NCBI GenBank assembly: GCA_022561215.1
Contig: JADFRQ010000029.1
Location: 1 to 33,815, forward strand
DNA length: 33,815 nt
From: Chloroflexota bacterium
GTDB taxonomy: Bacteria; Chloroflexota; Anaerolineae; Anaerolineales; E44-bin32
Direction: 5' to 3'
The translations under genes were made by a program, and so were the position numbers. Below the pieces are notes generated by a model. The model searched no databases and was not told where the DNA came from. It was given only the letters and a program-made list of their open reading frames with translations. This document shows positions 23,559 to 31,765 of the stretch, piece after piece (position 1 is the stretch's first letter; the number at the start of each line of letters is the position of its first letter).

Positions 23559-24485
23559 ATGCTGAAAACATTGACCCAAGCCGGGATGCTGCTCATCGTA
23601 GTGCTCATCGGTCAAACTTCCATCCTGACGGCATCCAGCCAGCCTTATCTTGAACTGCTGCAAGCACAAACGCCAATGGTCGCGCCAACCAATACGCCCT
23701 TTATGCCCTTGCCGACAAGCACACCCATGGTCGCTTCTCCGGTGAAGATCTTCGAGAGAGCATCCATTATCGAGGACAACCCGGTTGGCCCGAGCGCTTA
23801 TCCAGATGAGGCTCTGCTACCGGATCTGCGCACCATGCCGCCGAGCAATTTGAACATTAACTATTATCCTTATAGCGGGAAAAAATTTGTCCGTTTCTCA
23901 GTGGAGATTCTGAACGGCGGGCCTGGGATTTTGGAGCTTGTTGGACATCCTGAGCCTGGCGGTGGTGAAACACTTGTCCATCAGCAGCTATTTAGCGAGG
24001 ACGGCACGCTGGTCGATAAAGTAATGATCGGTGAGTTTGTCTATCATCCCTATCATTATCACATCCACCTTGGTGAATTCGCGCTGTATGATGTTTGGTC
24101 CGTGAAGGATGACTTTACGCTTGACGAAGTGGTTGGGACTGGAGGCAAGGTAAGCTACTGCGTCAGGGATATGAAGAGGGTTGATTTCGAACCCGAATCT
24201 GGCGTGTATGCGGACAAACCCACCTATACTCGCTGCGATGCAGAAACGCAGGGGCTCAGCCCGGGTTGGATCGATATCTATGTGTATTACCTGCCCGGCC
24301 AAAGAATTGAAATTACGGGTCTTCCAAACGGAGTCTATGCAGTCGTCGCTACGGTCAATCCCAACAAGACCCTGCGGGAAACGAATTTGTCCAACAATGC
24401 AGGCGTGACGTATTTTTCACTTCAAGATTTCAAGGTGAACGTCCTTGAAGAATCATTTATGGAAGGTTTAATCGTCGTCCAATAG
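23559..24485 (+). CDS. Secreted lysyl-oxidase-like copper protein
   Basis: 308 residues with an N-terminal signal segment (LLIVVLIGQTSILTASS) and a short Thr/Pro linker (41-60). Residues about 84-283 match the lysyl oxidase family (PF01186). They include LLPDLRTMPPSNLNI, RFSVEILNGGPGILELVG, the copper-binding HYHIH (His166, 168, 170) within FVYHPYHYHIHLGEFALYDVW, VSYCVRDMKRVDF, GLSPGWIDIYVYYLPGQRIE and VYAVVATVNPNKTLRETNLSNN. In animals such enzymes oxidise lysine side chains to cross-link matrix proteins; bacterial members are known but poorly understood. It could modify surface proteins of this cell. ATG 23559 has a weak ribosome binding site. A weak hairpin with a T-run (24518-24541) may end the transcript. 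The lysyl-tyrosylquinone residues were not assigned. Confidence 0.82.
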   Translation: MLKTLTQAGMLLIVVLIGQTSILTASSQPYLELLQAQTPMVAPTNTPFMPLPTSTPMVASPVKIFERASIIEDNPVGPSAYPDEALLPDLRTMPPSNLNINYYPYSGKKFVRFSVEILNGGPGILELVGHPEPGGGETLVHQQLFSEDGTLVDKVMIGEFVYHPYHYHIHLGEFALYDVWSVKDDFTLDEVVGTGGKVSYCVRDMKRVDFEPESGVYADKPTYTRCDAETQGLSPGWIDIYVYYLPGQRIEITGLPNGVYAVVATVNPNKTLRETNLSNNAGVTYFSLQDFKVNVLEESFMEGLIVVQ

Positions 24486-24703
24486 GGCAGTTGTAACTAT
24501 TGATCATAGGTCGCAATACGGAAGTCCCCCCGTCCTTTTTTGGATGAATGGACTGGTATAAGTGTTTGCGCATAGTCATATTTGGGCGTGTTTTGATGCG
24601 CAATTTCGGGTATTGAGGTCCTAATAAATTAATGGTTTTCAGGAATCAGGAGATCAGCGAATGAGGAACTATACTCCGCTCGAGATATGATTGATGTAGG
24701 CGT

Positions 24704-24715
24704 GGTTCGCGAACC
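24704..24715. repeat. GGTTCGCGAACC palindrome
   Basis: Perfect 12-base palindrome inside a larger imperfect one (gtaggcgt...gcgcttacc). The same core with one change is at 17929-17940, next to a GTAGGGGC hairpin. Confidence 0.55.
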
Positions 24716-24828
24716 GCGCTTACCCAAGATTTTGTCTTGGATGAACATAGGGCGATTAACGAAACGCCCCTACGTGAGGACAGAATGTGGAGGATCGGAT
24801 TTCCCAAAAGCGTAGGGGCACGGCATGC

Positions 24829-24865
24829 GGCTATCGGGATTCCCCCGCTAGCTTGGGAGGATTGG
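24829..24865. repeat. Composite repeat: ggctatcgggattccccc plus GCTAGCTTGGGAGG
   Basis: The first half (ggctatcgggattcccccg) is repeated at 28226-28244, where it is followed by gatagccg and forms a hairpin (CGGCTATCGGG/CCCGATAGCCG). The second half occurs at 5329-5343 and in both arms of 15041-15081. Confidence 0.6.
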
Positions 24866-24976
24866 GGCAGCGTTCAGCTGCTGTGCCAAACTCCTATAAA
24901 TGTGGAGCATATTTCTATCTATTAATTCCTTTATCCCCTCACCCATTTTAGCTGCCATCTGAAATAAAAATTCCAA

Positions 24977-27214
24977 CTATTGTGCCGGACGGATCGAGAT
25001 CCCCCCCAGAGCCCAATGGTCGCGTTTTCCTAACGCGGCGCTGAGGGTTACCTGATTGCCGGCGCCCTGCCAGGTTGCGCCAGCACCAAATTCCCTGCCA
25101 CCCCCGAGCATCAAGTTCCAATGCTGGACGGATTGTCCTGAAAAGGTTACCGAATCGCACGTCTCGCAGGAGAAGACGCCCAGGATCAGTTCGCCGGCTG
25201 CCGAAGGCACGCTCACGCTTGCCGAGTTGCTGGTGGCGTTGTCACCGACGAAGGTACGCAATGGATTAGACTGATCCACCCCGGTAAAAGTGATCACACC
25301 AGCCGCAGCCTGGCGTTTCAAATTGGCACTGAAGGTAACCACGAGGTCACCCGTGCCGACAGGCGGATTCACCAGTTTCCAAATCTCGACCCGCGCATCA
25401 TCGGCTTGGGTTTCCGAATCGACATAGGTAAGGGGGATCCCGTTGTACGTCACAGAAGTAACGGTCTCCATGTTGTCGTTGTTGATGGAGACCCCCACGA
25501 GCATCAAGCGGTATGCCCCCGCAGTGGTGTGCGTAATGGAGAAGCTAGATCCAGCTGTGGTTCCGTAAGAAACTGTATCCACGGCGGGAGCGCTTCCCGG
25601 ATTAGCTGTTGGCGTGTTCGTTGGCGGAACAGCCGAATTCGTAGGCGTTGGAGGTGGTGGTGTATTGGTCGGACCACTGGTTCCTGGAATAGGCGTATTT
25701 GTCGATGGTACAGATGAAGACGTAGGTGTTGGCGTGTCCGTCGCCGGAAGTGGGGTGAAAGTAGCAGTGTTTATTGCTGTGTTGGTCGGTGTGAAGGTAA
25801 ATGTTGGCAGGGGTGTAAATGTGGATGTGGGGTTTGGTGTATTGGTCGGAGTAGGGGGTGGCGGTGCGGAAGAAGTAGGTGTCGCCGGTGGTCCCTCGCC
25901 GCCGCATTCCGGCTGGCTTCCGTCGTAAACTAGATTGCTCACCCCCGAGCCGATGCTGATGTTCACGTTTTGATCGCCGCTAAGATTGAAGATGGAAAGC
26001 CCACAAATGTTGCTGAACTTAACTGTCGAACTGGCACCACCAAAATCAATATCGCGGAACGTGACCCAGGACATGTCGTTTATTTTCGATCTGTCCCCAC
26101 CCCCACCTTCAATAGTAATATTTCGGAATGTCACGCCAAGGATTTCGCCCTCGGGTCCGCCGAGATTTCTCGCGGCGACGCATTCGCCTCCAGTTGATCC
26201 GCCCTTTCCACATAAGAACCACACATTAACATCGCTCTTGATGGTTATGTTCTCAAATAGGAGGTTGCTGAACGTTCCCCCATCCAGGTTCACGATGCGG
26301 ATACCGGCGTTACGGCTATTGCGAATGATGATATTGCGGAAGGTTACGTTCTTAATATCAACCCCGCTGCCGGTGCCGAATTTTATCGCCGCCGAATCAC
26401 TGGAGAGGATGCAGTTTTCAATAAGCACATCATCCAACACCTCGGTCCTCGGCGAAGCAATGGCGATGCCATCGTCATGCGTCTCTACAAAGCAATCGCG
26501 TACGATGACATGCTGCGAGTTCTGAATGTCGATCCCGTCGTTGCCTCCCCAGGGCCAGCCGCTGCCAACTTGTTGGCCATAAATCGTAACCCCCTCAAAG
26601 AGTACGTTGTCGCTGGCATGTGAAACGAGGTGAAAGCCGGCGTAATGAATGCCACGGCTGTCAATGGTGATGTCGGTCACGCGAATCCCGGAAGAGCGTT
26701 GAAATTCCACCATCGAATGACCGTTTGCCGCAATTTTCTTGATTGTACCAGGCCCCTCAATGGCGACATTGTTGACGCTGAAGCCGATGATAAACCCAGA
26801 ATGTGAAGTTTTGGGAATGATATCGATCTTGCTTGCATCCGAGTGCGCTTGCAGCACGGTACTCGAGCTGCCAAACTTGAGTGTGGTATTTGATTTGAGG
26901 TAGATGCTTCCGGCGGTGTAGGTTTTTCCGGCTTGGAGCACGATGATGCCGCCGGAAGGGCAGTTGTTGATCGCCTGCTGGATTTTGTTTGTGTCGTCGC
27001 CACCGGAAGGGGAACCTACATAGCAGGTCTCAGCGGCCTGGGCTTTAAAGAAGCCGGAAACATCAGCGAGCTGATCCGCACCCCAGAGTGCGATACCTAG
27101 CGAGAAGGATAAAAGGAGAAGACGCCCTACTGTTCCAATAGGACGGATAGCGGGTACGCGTGCACGTCGTTTATTCAAGGCAAACTCCATAGAGCCTTGG
27201 AAAAACCTGCGCAT
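24977..27214 (-). CDS. Secreted GH28-like (polygalacturonase-type) beta-helix protein with C-terminal repeat domain
   Basis: 745 residues from ATG 27214; an in-frame ATG at 27190 with AAGG upstream is an alternative. A basic start and hydrophobic core (RLLLLSFSLGIALWG) form the signal peptide, ending near AQAAE. Residues about 63-430 form a right-handed beta-helix: FGSSSTVLQ, NDGIDIQNSQ (Asp226, Asp229) and ETHDDGIAIAS (Asp247, Asp248) occupy the positions of the catalytic Asp residues of family GH28 pectin hydrolases. The usual Gly-His-Gly and RIK motifs are not evident (AAIKFGTGSG and AGIRIVNL instead), so activity or substrate may differ. A roughly 100-residue Thr/Pro linker leads to a C-terminal domain (about 548-745) nearly the same as that of the rhamnogalacturonan-lyase-like protein at 1-2404. 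Confidence 0.75.
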   Translation of the reverse strand: MRRFFQGSMEFALNKRRARVPAIRPIGTVGRLLLLSFSLGIALWGADQLADVSGFFKAQAAETCYVGSPSGGDDTNKIQQAINNCPSGGIIVLQAGKTYTAGSIYLKSNTTLKFGSSSTVLQAHSDASKIDIIPKTSHSGFIIGFSVNNVAIEGPGTIKKIAANGHSMVEFQRSSGIRVTDITIDSRGIHYAGFHLVSHASDNVLFEGVTIYGQQVGSGWPWGGNDGIDIQNSQHVIVRDCFVETHDDGIAIASPRTEVLDDVLIENCILSSDSAAIKFGTGSGVDIKNVTFRNIIIRNSRNAGIRIVNLDGGTFSNLLFENITIKSDVNVWFLCGKGGSTGGECVAARNLGGPEGEILGVTFRNITIEGGGGDRSKINDMSWVTFRDIDFGGASSTVKFSNICGLSIFNLSGDQNVNISIGSGVSNLVYDGSQPECGGEGPPATPTSSAPPPPTPTNTPNPTSTFTPLPTFTFTPTNTAINTATFTPLPATDTPTPTSSSVPSTNTPIPGTSGPTNTPPPPTPTNSAVPPTNTPTANPGSAPAVDTVSYGTTAGSSFSITHTTAGAYRLMLVGVSINNDNMETVTSVTYNGIPLTYVDSETQADDARVEIWKLVNPPVGTGDLVVTFSANLKRQAAAGVITFTGVDQSNPLRTFVGDNATSNSASVSVPSAAGELILGVFSCETCDSVTFSGQSVQHWNLMLGGGREFGAGATWQGAGNQVTLSAALGKRDHWALGGISIRPAQ

Positions 27215-27804
27215 ATCCTAGGACGCCGATAAAAAAGAAAACCCCTGCGAAGAAGTACTGTGAAGGTCCGGGCCGCAAACGCCGCCCAGGTAGTTCTATT
27301 TCTATAGTATTGATGACTCAAGCACAATAGGATTGTGGTACGGGCTGGGTGATTTCCCCCTAGTGCGCCTGTGAGCGTGCGCGGTCAGAGGGGTGAAAGT
27401 CCCCTCCAGGAATGCGCTCTCCGGCCTGAAACCGAACGGAGACCGCGAGGTGGGGTGGGAGCAACGGGAGGTGAACGACCAGTCCGTAGGATGACGAACT
27501 CGATACGGCTTTGTGCGTCTGGCGAGCCTGCTAGGGAAAGGTGAAGCCTGGACCTGCGAAAACGGGAGACCCAACGAGTTGAGGGGTAGCATGATAAAGC
27601 GGCGATGGGAGCACACAGGGTGGGTGGAGACGGAATGGTCAGGAAGGCAGAGCACGTTAAGCAGGGAGACCTGGATAGCGGGAGAGAGCTGCCCAGGAGT
27701 CAGAGCCTCCATAGTAGCGAGGAAGCGCCGTAATGGGCGTGGAGCAAAGGGAGGCAGGAAGGTGGAAGCGTGAAGGAAAGGCAAACGGAAGGAAACCGGT
27801 GGGA

Positions 27805-27943
27805 GTGTCTGAAGAGACTAAACAAGCCGGAGACATCCGGGGGAGATGGAGAGGGGTGGAGCCGAGTGTTTGGACGGAACGCATGTTGACCGAAGGGGTG
27901 TATTGCTGAGCAAGGGTTGTTCTCATATCCGCAGCCTCTGTAG
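27805..27943 (+). pseudogene. ltrA: Remnant of the group II intron reverse transcriptase/maturase
   Basis: From GTG 27805 the frame reads VSEETKQAGDIRGRWRGVEP then SVWTERMLTEGVYC and stops at 27909. The block VEPSVWTERMLT is the familiar N-terminus of one group of intron-encoded reverse transcriptases. In the next frame, 27905-27943 reads AEQGLFSYPQPL and stops, which resembles the C-terminal end of the same proteins (xFAEQGLFS). About 28 N-terminal and 12 C-terminal codons remain, joined out of frame, so an internal deletion removed the reverse-transcriptase, maturase and any endonuclease domain. Confidence 0.65.
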
Positions 27944-27982
27944 AAGCCGGTCAATCCTCTTAGAGGTGAACCACCGACTGGA

Positions 27983-28015
27983 GAGCCGGATGCGGGAGAT
28001 CCGCACGTCCGGATC
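27983..28015 (+). ncRNA. Group II intron domain V
   Basis: 33-nt helix: outer arm GAGCCGGA pairs with TCCGGATC except for the third position (G opposite A), a CG bulge follows the inner arm, and TGCGG/CCGCA closes a GAGAT loop. In typical members the outer 3' arm ends GGTTC and the loop is a GNRA tetraloop, so this copy carries changes at catalytic positions. Confidence 0.8.
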
Positions 28016-28094
28016 GGAGGGGGAGGGGCTGGGAATTCAACCAGCCCTTCCTACCCCTATCGGACGGGATTGAATGTAGGGGCGGTTTGGAATG

Positions 28095-28137
28095 CGCCCA
28101 TTAAGTTGGACACTTTTTTCGTGTTCTTAGGGGGCAA
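28095..28137. mobile_element. Possible IS3 (IS150 group) terminal-end relic
   Basis: The sequence tgcgcccattaagttggaca, followed by cttttttcg and a GGGGGCAA, resembles IS150-group ends (TGCACCCATTTTGTTGGAC...). No transposase and no opposite end are visible, so it would be a solitary remnant. This is recognition by eye and could be coincidence. Confidence 0.3.
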
Positions 28138-28224
28138 CCTCAACTGAATTGGACGTGCAGGATGAATGGATAAGAAGGTAGGATCGCAGGAGTGAAGCGT
28201 GCTTCAGCGTAGAGGCACAACACA

Positions 28225-28252
28225 CGGCTATCGGGATTCCCCCGATAGCCGA
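28225..28252. repeat. Hairpin CGGCTATCGGG / CCCGATAGCCG
   Basis: Arms of 11 bp separated by attcc; the left 19 bases are shared with 24829-24848. It is a member of the dispersed repeat set. Confidence 0.6.
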
Positions 28253-28370
28253 ATAAGCAGCGCAATTCAATCCTACGTTTCCTTCGCCAATGGACTACGG
28301 GTTAATGACAGTCCTTGGTTTGTACGATAGTAGCCGCGAAGAATTAACAAATAATTGTGCCTCAATAAGC

Positions 28371-28399
28371 AAAAAAAAATCAGCGCGTGAGCGCTGATT
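28371..28399 (-). terminator. Intrinsic terminator of the small acidic-protein gene
   Basis: AATCAGCGC (28378-28386) and GCGCTGATT (28391-28399) form a 9-bp stem with loop GTGA, and on the minus strand the stem is followed by a run of nine T (plus-strand A at 28371-28379). It lies 77 bases past the stop of the 28476-28670 gene. The best intrinsic terminator in the window. Confidence 0.88.
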
Positions 28400-28475
28400 C
28401 ATAGATGCTGAATGTAAAATACTCAACCAGAAATGTACGACGATTTAACTTAATCCGACACTAGACGAGAGAGCC

Positions 28476-28670
28476 TTAATTCATTGAGTGGAGCACAGGT
28501 TCGGTATAAGCTTCTTCCTCGGTCTCTTCATCGTACATGAAATACGATGTTTCAATAAACCAGGCAGCATCGGAAAGTCGAACGCCCTTTACTTCGGGTT
28601 CCCATTTTGGAATCGCCACCTGATAGAGACTTACAACCAATTCGTTGGGTGTGTCATAAATTTTTCTCAT
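28476..28670 (-). CDS. Small acidic protein of unknown function
   Basis: 64 residues. GGAGG lies 7 bases before ATG 28670 and a very good terminator lies 77 bases after the stop, so this is a genuine single-gene unit despite its size. The sequence MRKIYDTPNELVVSLYQVAI, then PKWEPEVKGVRLSDAAWF, has no transmembrane segment or signal peptide; the C-terminal third is strongly acidic (DEETEEEAYTEP). I do not recognise the family. Proteins this short and acidic can be regulators, binding partners or anti-toxins, but nothing here selects among those. Confidence 0.65.
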   Translation of the reverse strand: MRKIYDTPNELVVSLYQVAIPKWEPEVKGVRLSDAAWFIETSYFMYDEETEEEAYTEPVLHSMN

Positions 28671-28866
28671 CTACCGCCTCCGAATAACGCCGATAATTAA
28701 TCTTACCTAGGAAATGGCAACTACCCTCTTACGGTTACCTTACAGAAATCAGCATACATAATCGAGGGAATTGATGCGAATTCTGAATGCATAAAGGCGT
28801 CAGCAGGAATTTGGCACGGTTGAGGCGTTACAAGGTATCAGGAATCAAGGCGCAGTTAATATGGGT

Positions 28867-29298
28867 TCAAGTTCCATTGGAGGTCTTGGAACGAGGGGGT
28901 ACGTTTCGCGAAACAACCATCAGCAGCATGCCAATGAATAGGCCGACGGCCGCGGGAAGGTAGAAAGGCCCGATCGAAAACCCGGAGACAAAGGTGAGCG
29001 CAATCCCTACAATGCTCATTATGGCAAGCGCAAGGAAGTTTCCTTTTACAGCGCTCCGGTATGCAAGCAGATAAAAACCTGCAAAAAGAACCAGAACAAG
29101 CGATCCCCAAAGGCCTTGTGCCTGGTACCAGGACTGCTTTTAGGTGAACCGCTCCACGACTCCGGTACCATTGGCAACCGTAGTAGAACTCTCGATAGTG
29201 ATGGTTTGTGGGGTAAAGAAGATAAGCAAACTTGCCCCTACAGCCGAGAGGGCGGCGATGAGCACAATGAATTTCCCGGGGTCTCTCAATCGATGCAT
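28867..29298 (-). pseudogene. Four-helix membrane protein gene broken by an in-frame TAA
   Basis: One frame from ATG 29298 to TGA at 28867-28869 encodes 143 codons with a TAA at codon 53 (29140-29142). Before it are MHRLRDPGKF and a hydrophobic stretch (IVLIAALSAVGASLLIFF), after it KQSWYQAQGLWGSLVLVLFA and two more helices (LALAIMSIVGIALTFVSGF, LPAAVGLFIGMLLMVV). Both parts are in the same frame and of equal coding quality, so the stop is a recent nonsense change or a sequencing error. No ribosome binding site is evident before the ATG. Family not recognised; a small integral membrane protein. TAA is used normally elsewhere in the window, so recoding is unlikely. Confidence 0.6.
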
Positions 29299-29396
29299 GG
29301 TGTTATTAAGTTTATCTCAATTTGGAGGTCTATTTAGTGCCTTTCGCCTGAAGCGCCTTCTTGCGCCGAATCGCGATTTCATCAAGAATCCTGTTC

Positions 29397-30257
29397 ATGA
29401 CTCGCAGGCAGCTGACCATTCTTCCGGCCGCTCTTTTAGTCCTGGCAATCGGTTTTGCAGGGGGGATCGCATGGGCCGGAAGAGCAATATCGACGCCCAC
29501 TTCGACGGTGGCGCCAATAACTACACATTCCGCAACCCCCACGAAAATGCCTACCGCGAGCATCACGCCAAGTTCCACCAACACGGCGACTCCATCCCAC
29601 ACACCCACGCCAACATTGACCCCCAGCATTACGCCTACGCCGACGATCACCACTACACCAAGCATCACGCCGACTCCCAGCAAAACGCCAACGATCACGC
29701 CCACACCTGTTGTGCGCGCAAGAGTGATGGAACAGGCCAACTGCCGTTACGGGCCAGGCACGGCCTATCTCTACGAATGGGGCTTATTCCCTGCCAATAG
29801 AGTTACCGTCTTGGGTCGCAACCAGGAGGCGACCTGGGTTTATGTGGATCCGTGGAATTATCTTGATTACTGCTGGGTGAGTGTCAAGGTTTTGGAGTTT
29901 GACGGAGATGTGAGTAGTGTGCCGCAAATTCGCACGCTCCTGCCGTATACAGAATTCTATTATCCGCCGCAAAACGTACGCGCCAGCCGTTTGCCAACCG
30001 GCGAAGTGATGGTTAACTGGGATCTAATTCCCATGAGCCTGGATGACAACCGCGGCTACCTGATTGAAGGCTGGTTATGCCAGGATGGCCAACTGCGTTT
30101 CACCCCGCTTCAATTCTGGACCCCGCCGGCGATCATCGTCGATGAGCCTGGATGTACCCAGGCCTCCAGCGCGCGTATCTATACGGCCGAAAAACATGGC
30201 TACACTCAATGGATCGCGATCAACTGGCCCGCCCATCCAACACCCACACCGCAATAA
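29397..30257 (+). CDS. Exported protein with Thr/Pro stalk and SH3-like domain
   Basis: 286 residues from ATG 29397, which opens a signal peptide ([20 protein letters not shown]); an in-frame TTG at 29361 would add 12 residues. A long Ser/Thr/Pro stalk (about 35-105) is followed by a bacterial SH3-like domain (about 108-170: [49 protein letters not shown]), which often binds cell-wall peptides. A C-terminal beta domain (about 190-286: [20 protein letters not shown], then [21 protein letters not shown]) resembles a fibronectin-III module. The cysteines of NCRYGPG and YCWV are within the SH3-like part. Probably surface-located; no enzymatic residues are seen. Confidence 0.75.
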   Translation: MTRRQLTILPAALLVLAIGFAGGIAWAGRAISTPTSTVAPITTHSATPTKMPTASITPSSTNTATPSHTPTPTLTPSITPTPTITTTPSITPTPSKTPTITPTPVVRARVMEQANCRYGPGTAYLYEWGLFPANRVTVLGRNQEATWVYVDPWNYLDYCWVSVKVLEFDGDVSSVPQIRTLLPYTEFYYPPQNVRASRLPTGEVMVNWDLIPMSLDDNRGYLIEGWLCQDGQLRFTPLQFWTPPAIIVDEPGCTQASSARIYTAEKHGYTQWIAINWPAHPTPTPQ

Positions 30258-30419
30258 GAACGCTCGATTCGCCTTCGTTTATAATTCAAGCTTTGTAGCT
30301 TAACACGCTTCGTTCATTTGCTTCCGGGATTAGAAAAACAAAGTCCAATCCGGACTGCAACAATGAAAAATTGGTGCAACGCCCCTGATAAGCGCAATGC
30401 ACATTTTGGAGATAAGTTG

Positions 30420-31700
30420 ATGAAGGACCGGCGGTTTATTGCATTATTTTCAATTGTATTTGTGGATCTGATCGGTTTAGGGATCATGATCCCGATTCTG
30501 CTGCTGCATGCAGAGGCGAGTTTCGGCGCTACCGATCTGCAGGCGACAGGACTGCTGACGGTCTACTCCGCGGGACTGGTGATTGCAGGACCAATATTAG
30601 GTCGTTTATCGGATGCCTTTGGACGGCGGCCTGTGCTCATTCTGAGTCAGATTGGGACTCTGATCGGTTTTATCATCCTTGCCATGGCCAACTCGCTCTG
30701 GATGCTCTATCTGGGCCGCATCATTGACGGGGTATCCGGTGGAAATATAACCACGGCTCAGGCGTACATCAACGACATCACGACGGAGAAAAACCGTGCT
30801 CAGGGTTTTGGCTTGATAGCAGCTGCCTTTAGTTCAGGTTTTATCGTGGGGCCCGCGCTGAGTGGGTTGGTTGTGAATTTCACCTCCAATATTCCTTCTC
30901 TGGCGCAGTATACGCAGAGTGCCCCCTTCGTATTAGCGGCGATGTTTTCTCTGGCATCTATCCTGGGAACGTACTTCTTCCTTCCTGAGAGCCTGGCCAA
31001 GGAAGATCGGAACCCACTTCGTGGAGGGAGAAAAGTTGGGAAAAAGAGCGGTGGGCTGTTTGATGTTCTCAAGGTGCGCAATGTGCGCATTATCCTGACT
31101 TTTACTTTCATCACTTTTCTGGGATTCTCGCTTCTGCAGGCAAGTTTTGCGCTTTTCATGAGCCGCAATATTTTTCCGGATGAGCCTCTGGAGGTTGTTC
31201 AACGCAATATCGGTTTTCTGCTAACCTGGTTTGGGGTGAATAGCGTTCTGATGCAAGCTTTTTTCGTAGGGCGACTGGTCAAGCGTTTTGGGGAACAGCG
31301 CCTTGTGGTTTTCGCTACTTTCTTGCGCGTGATCGCCTTTTTTGGGGTCGCATTATCGCGTGATGCGTATTTGCTTGCTATTGTATTTGTACCATTTGCC
31401 GTGGGGAATGCAATCAGTCAGCCCTCGATTCAGTCGATGATCAGCCGCTTCGCCCCGCCGGAGATGCGCGGCAGCGTAATGGGCGTTTTCCAATCCACCA
31501 ACAGTACCACGCTGATTGTGGGACCAATTATTGCCGGGCTCTTGCTGCAGGCTCAGTTCGCTTCAGTATCTGCACAGGCACAAGCGGCGATGCCTATGGT
31601 GGTGGGCGCCGTGCTGATGGGGATTGCCTTCATCTTGAGTATACGTTTATTGCGAATGGATTTGCCGACCCAGGAAACCGAGCTGCCAGCTGCTGATTGA
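30420..31700 (+). CDS. MFS transporter, TetA/DHA1-like
   Basis: 426 residues from ATG 30420; GGAG 9-12 bases upstream and the start MKDRRFIALFSIVFVDLIGL support it over the upstream in-frame start at 30318, which adds a soluble tail. About 12 membrane helices. The loop-2-3 motif GRLSDAFGRRPVLI and GRIIDGVSGGNITTAQAYIN in helix 5 are those of drug:H+ antiporters of the TetA type. A basic cytoplasmic loop (DRNPLRGGRKVGKKSGG) divides the halves. It exports a small molecule using the proton gradient; the substrate is unknown. It faces a second MFS gene across a perfect palindrome. Confidence 0.85.
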   Translation: MKDRRFIALFSIVFVDLIGLGIMIPILLLHAEASFGATDLQATGLLTVYSAGLVIAGPILGRLSDAFGRRPVLILSQIGTLIGFIILAMANSLWMLYLGRIIDGVSGGNITTAQAYINDITTEKNRAQGFGLIAAAFSSGFIVGPALSGLVVNFTSNIPSLAQYTQSAPFVLAAMFSLASILGTYFFLPESLAKEDRNPLRGGRKVGKKSGGLFDVLKVRNVRIILTFTFITFLGFSLLQASFALFMSRNIFPDEPLEVVQRNIGFLLTWFGVNSVLMQAFFVGRLVKRFGEQRLVVFATFLRVIAFFGVALSRDAYLLAIVFVPFAVGNAISQPSIQSMISRFAPPEMRGSVMGVFQSTNSTTLIVGPIIAGLLLQAQFASVSAQAQAAMPMVVGAVLMGIAFILSIRLLRMDLPTQETELPAAD

Positions 31701-31765
31701 ACGCAGGAGAAATCCCATTTGGTAAAGTGAGGGCGGGGGGGCAGCTACGCTTCGTCAGAGATTCG

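Larger units (their letters stand above)
24486..24976. other. Repeat-rich spacer between convergent genes
   Basis: About 490 bases, no gene. 24696-24722 holds a palindrome around GGTTCGCGAACC (24704-24715). 24747-24772 pairs ATAGGGCG with CGCCCCTA. 24811-24865 strings together GTAGGGGCACGGCATGC, ggctatcgggattccccc and the GCTAGCTTGGGAGG element. The same pieces recur at 17929, 28225 and 31766. Confidence 0.65.
27363..28060 (+). mobile_element. Group II intron, ORF nearly deleted (about 698 nt)
   Basis: The 5' end GTGCGCC at 27363 is the group II start signature. GAGGGGTGAAAGTCCCCTCC shortly after is typical of domain I. Domain V is 27983-28015: GAGCCGGA...TCCGGATC arms, TGCGG/CCGCA inner stem and CG bulge. 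Domain VI is about 28016-28060: GGAGGGGCTGG pairs with CCAGCCCTTCC, leaving A28053 bulged 7 nt before the end, the usual branch-point position. Domain IV holds only scraps of the reverse-transcriptase gene (27805-27943). Domain V is 33 nt instead of the usual 34, and the G of the AGC triad faces A rather than U, so splicing may be impaired. The intron sits in non-coding DNA between the GH28-like gene and a small gene. Boundaries are inferred from motif positions. Confidence 0.82.
28061..28475. other. Spacer with IS-end relic, repeats and a minus-strand terminator
   Basis: About 415 bases. 28076-28100 has GTAGGGGCGG. 28095-28137 resembles the end of an IS3/IS150-type element. 28225-28252 is a copy of the ggctatcggg repeat forming a hairpin. 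28371-28399 is the terminator of the small minus-strand gene. No coding sequence is supported. Confidence 0.55.

Noticed and set aside
18923..24485. One biosynthetic cluster joining TldD/TldE, the lipoprotein hydrolase and the lysyl-oxidase-like protein
   Set aside because: Orientation changes, repeat-filled gaps of 380-440 bases and separate start signals argue for independent genes; no precursor peptide was found.
27302..28073. Several open frames inside the group II intron region, including minus-strand frames of 84-160 codons
   Set aside because: They lie in the structured RNA of domains I to VI. Only the short maturase scraps at 27805-27943 have protein-like content.
28867..29142. Stop-codon reassignment as the explanation for in-frame TAA codons
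   Set aside because: TAA ends other clear genes in the window (for example at 7923, 13560 and 17857), so recoding does not fit; mutation or sequence error is simpler.
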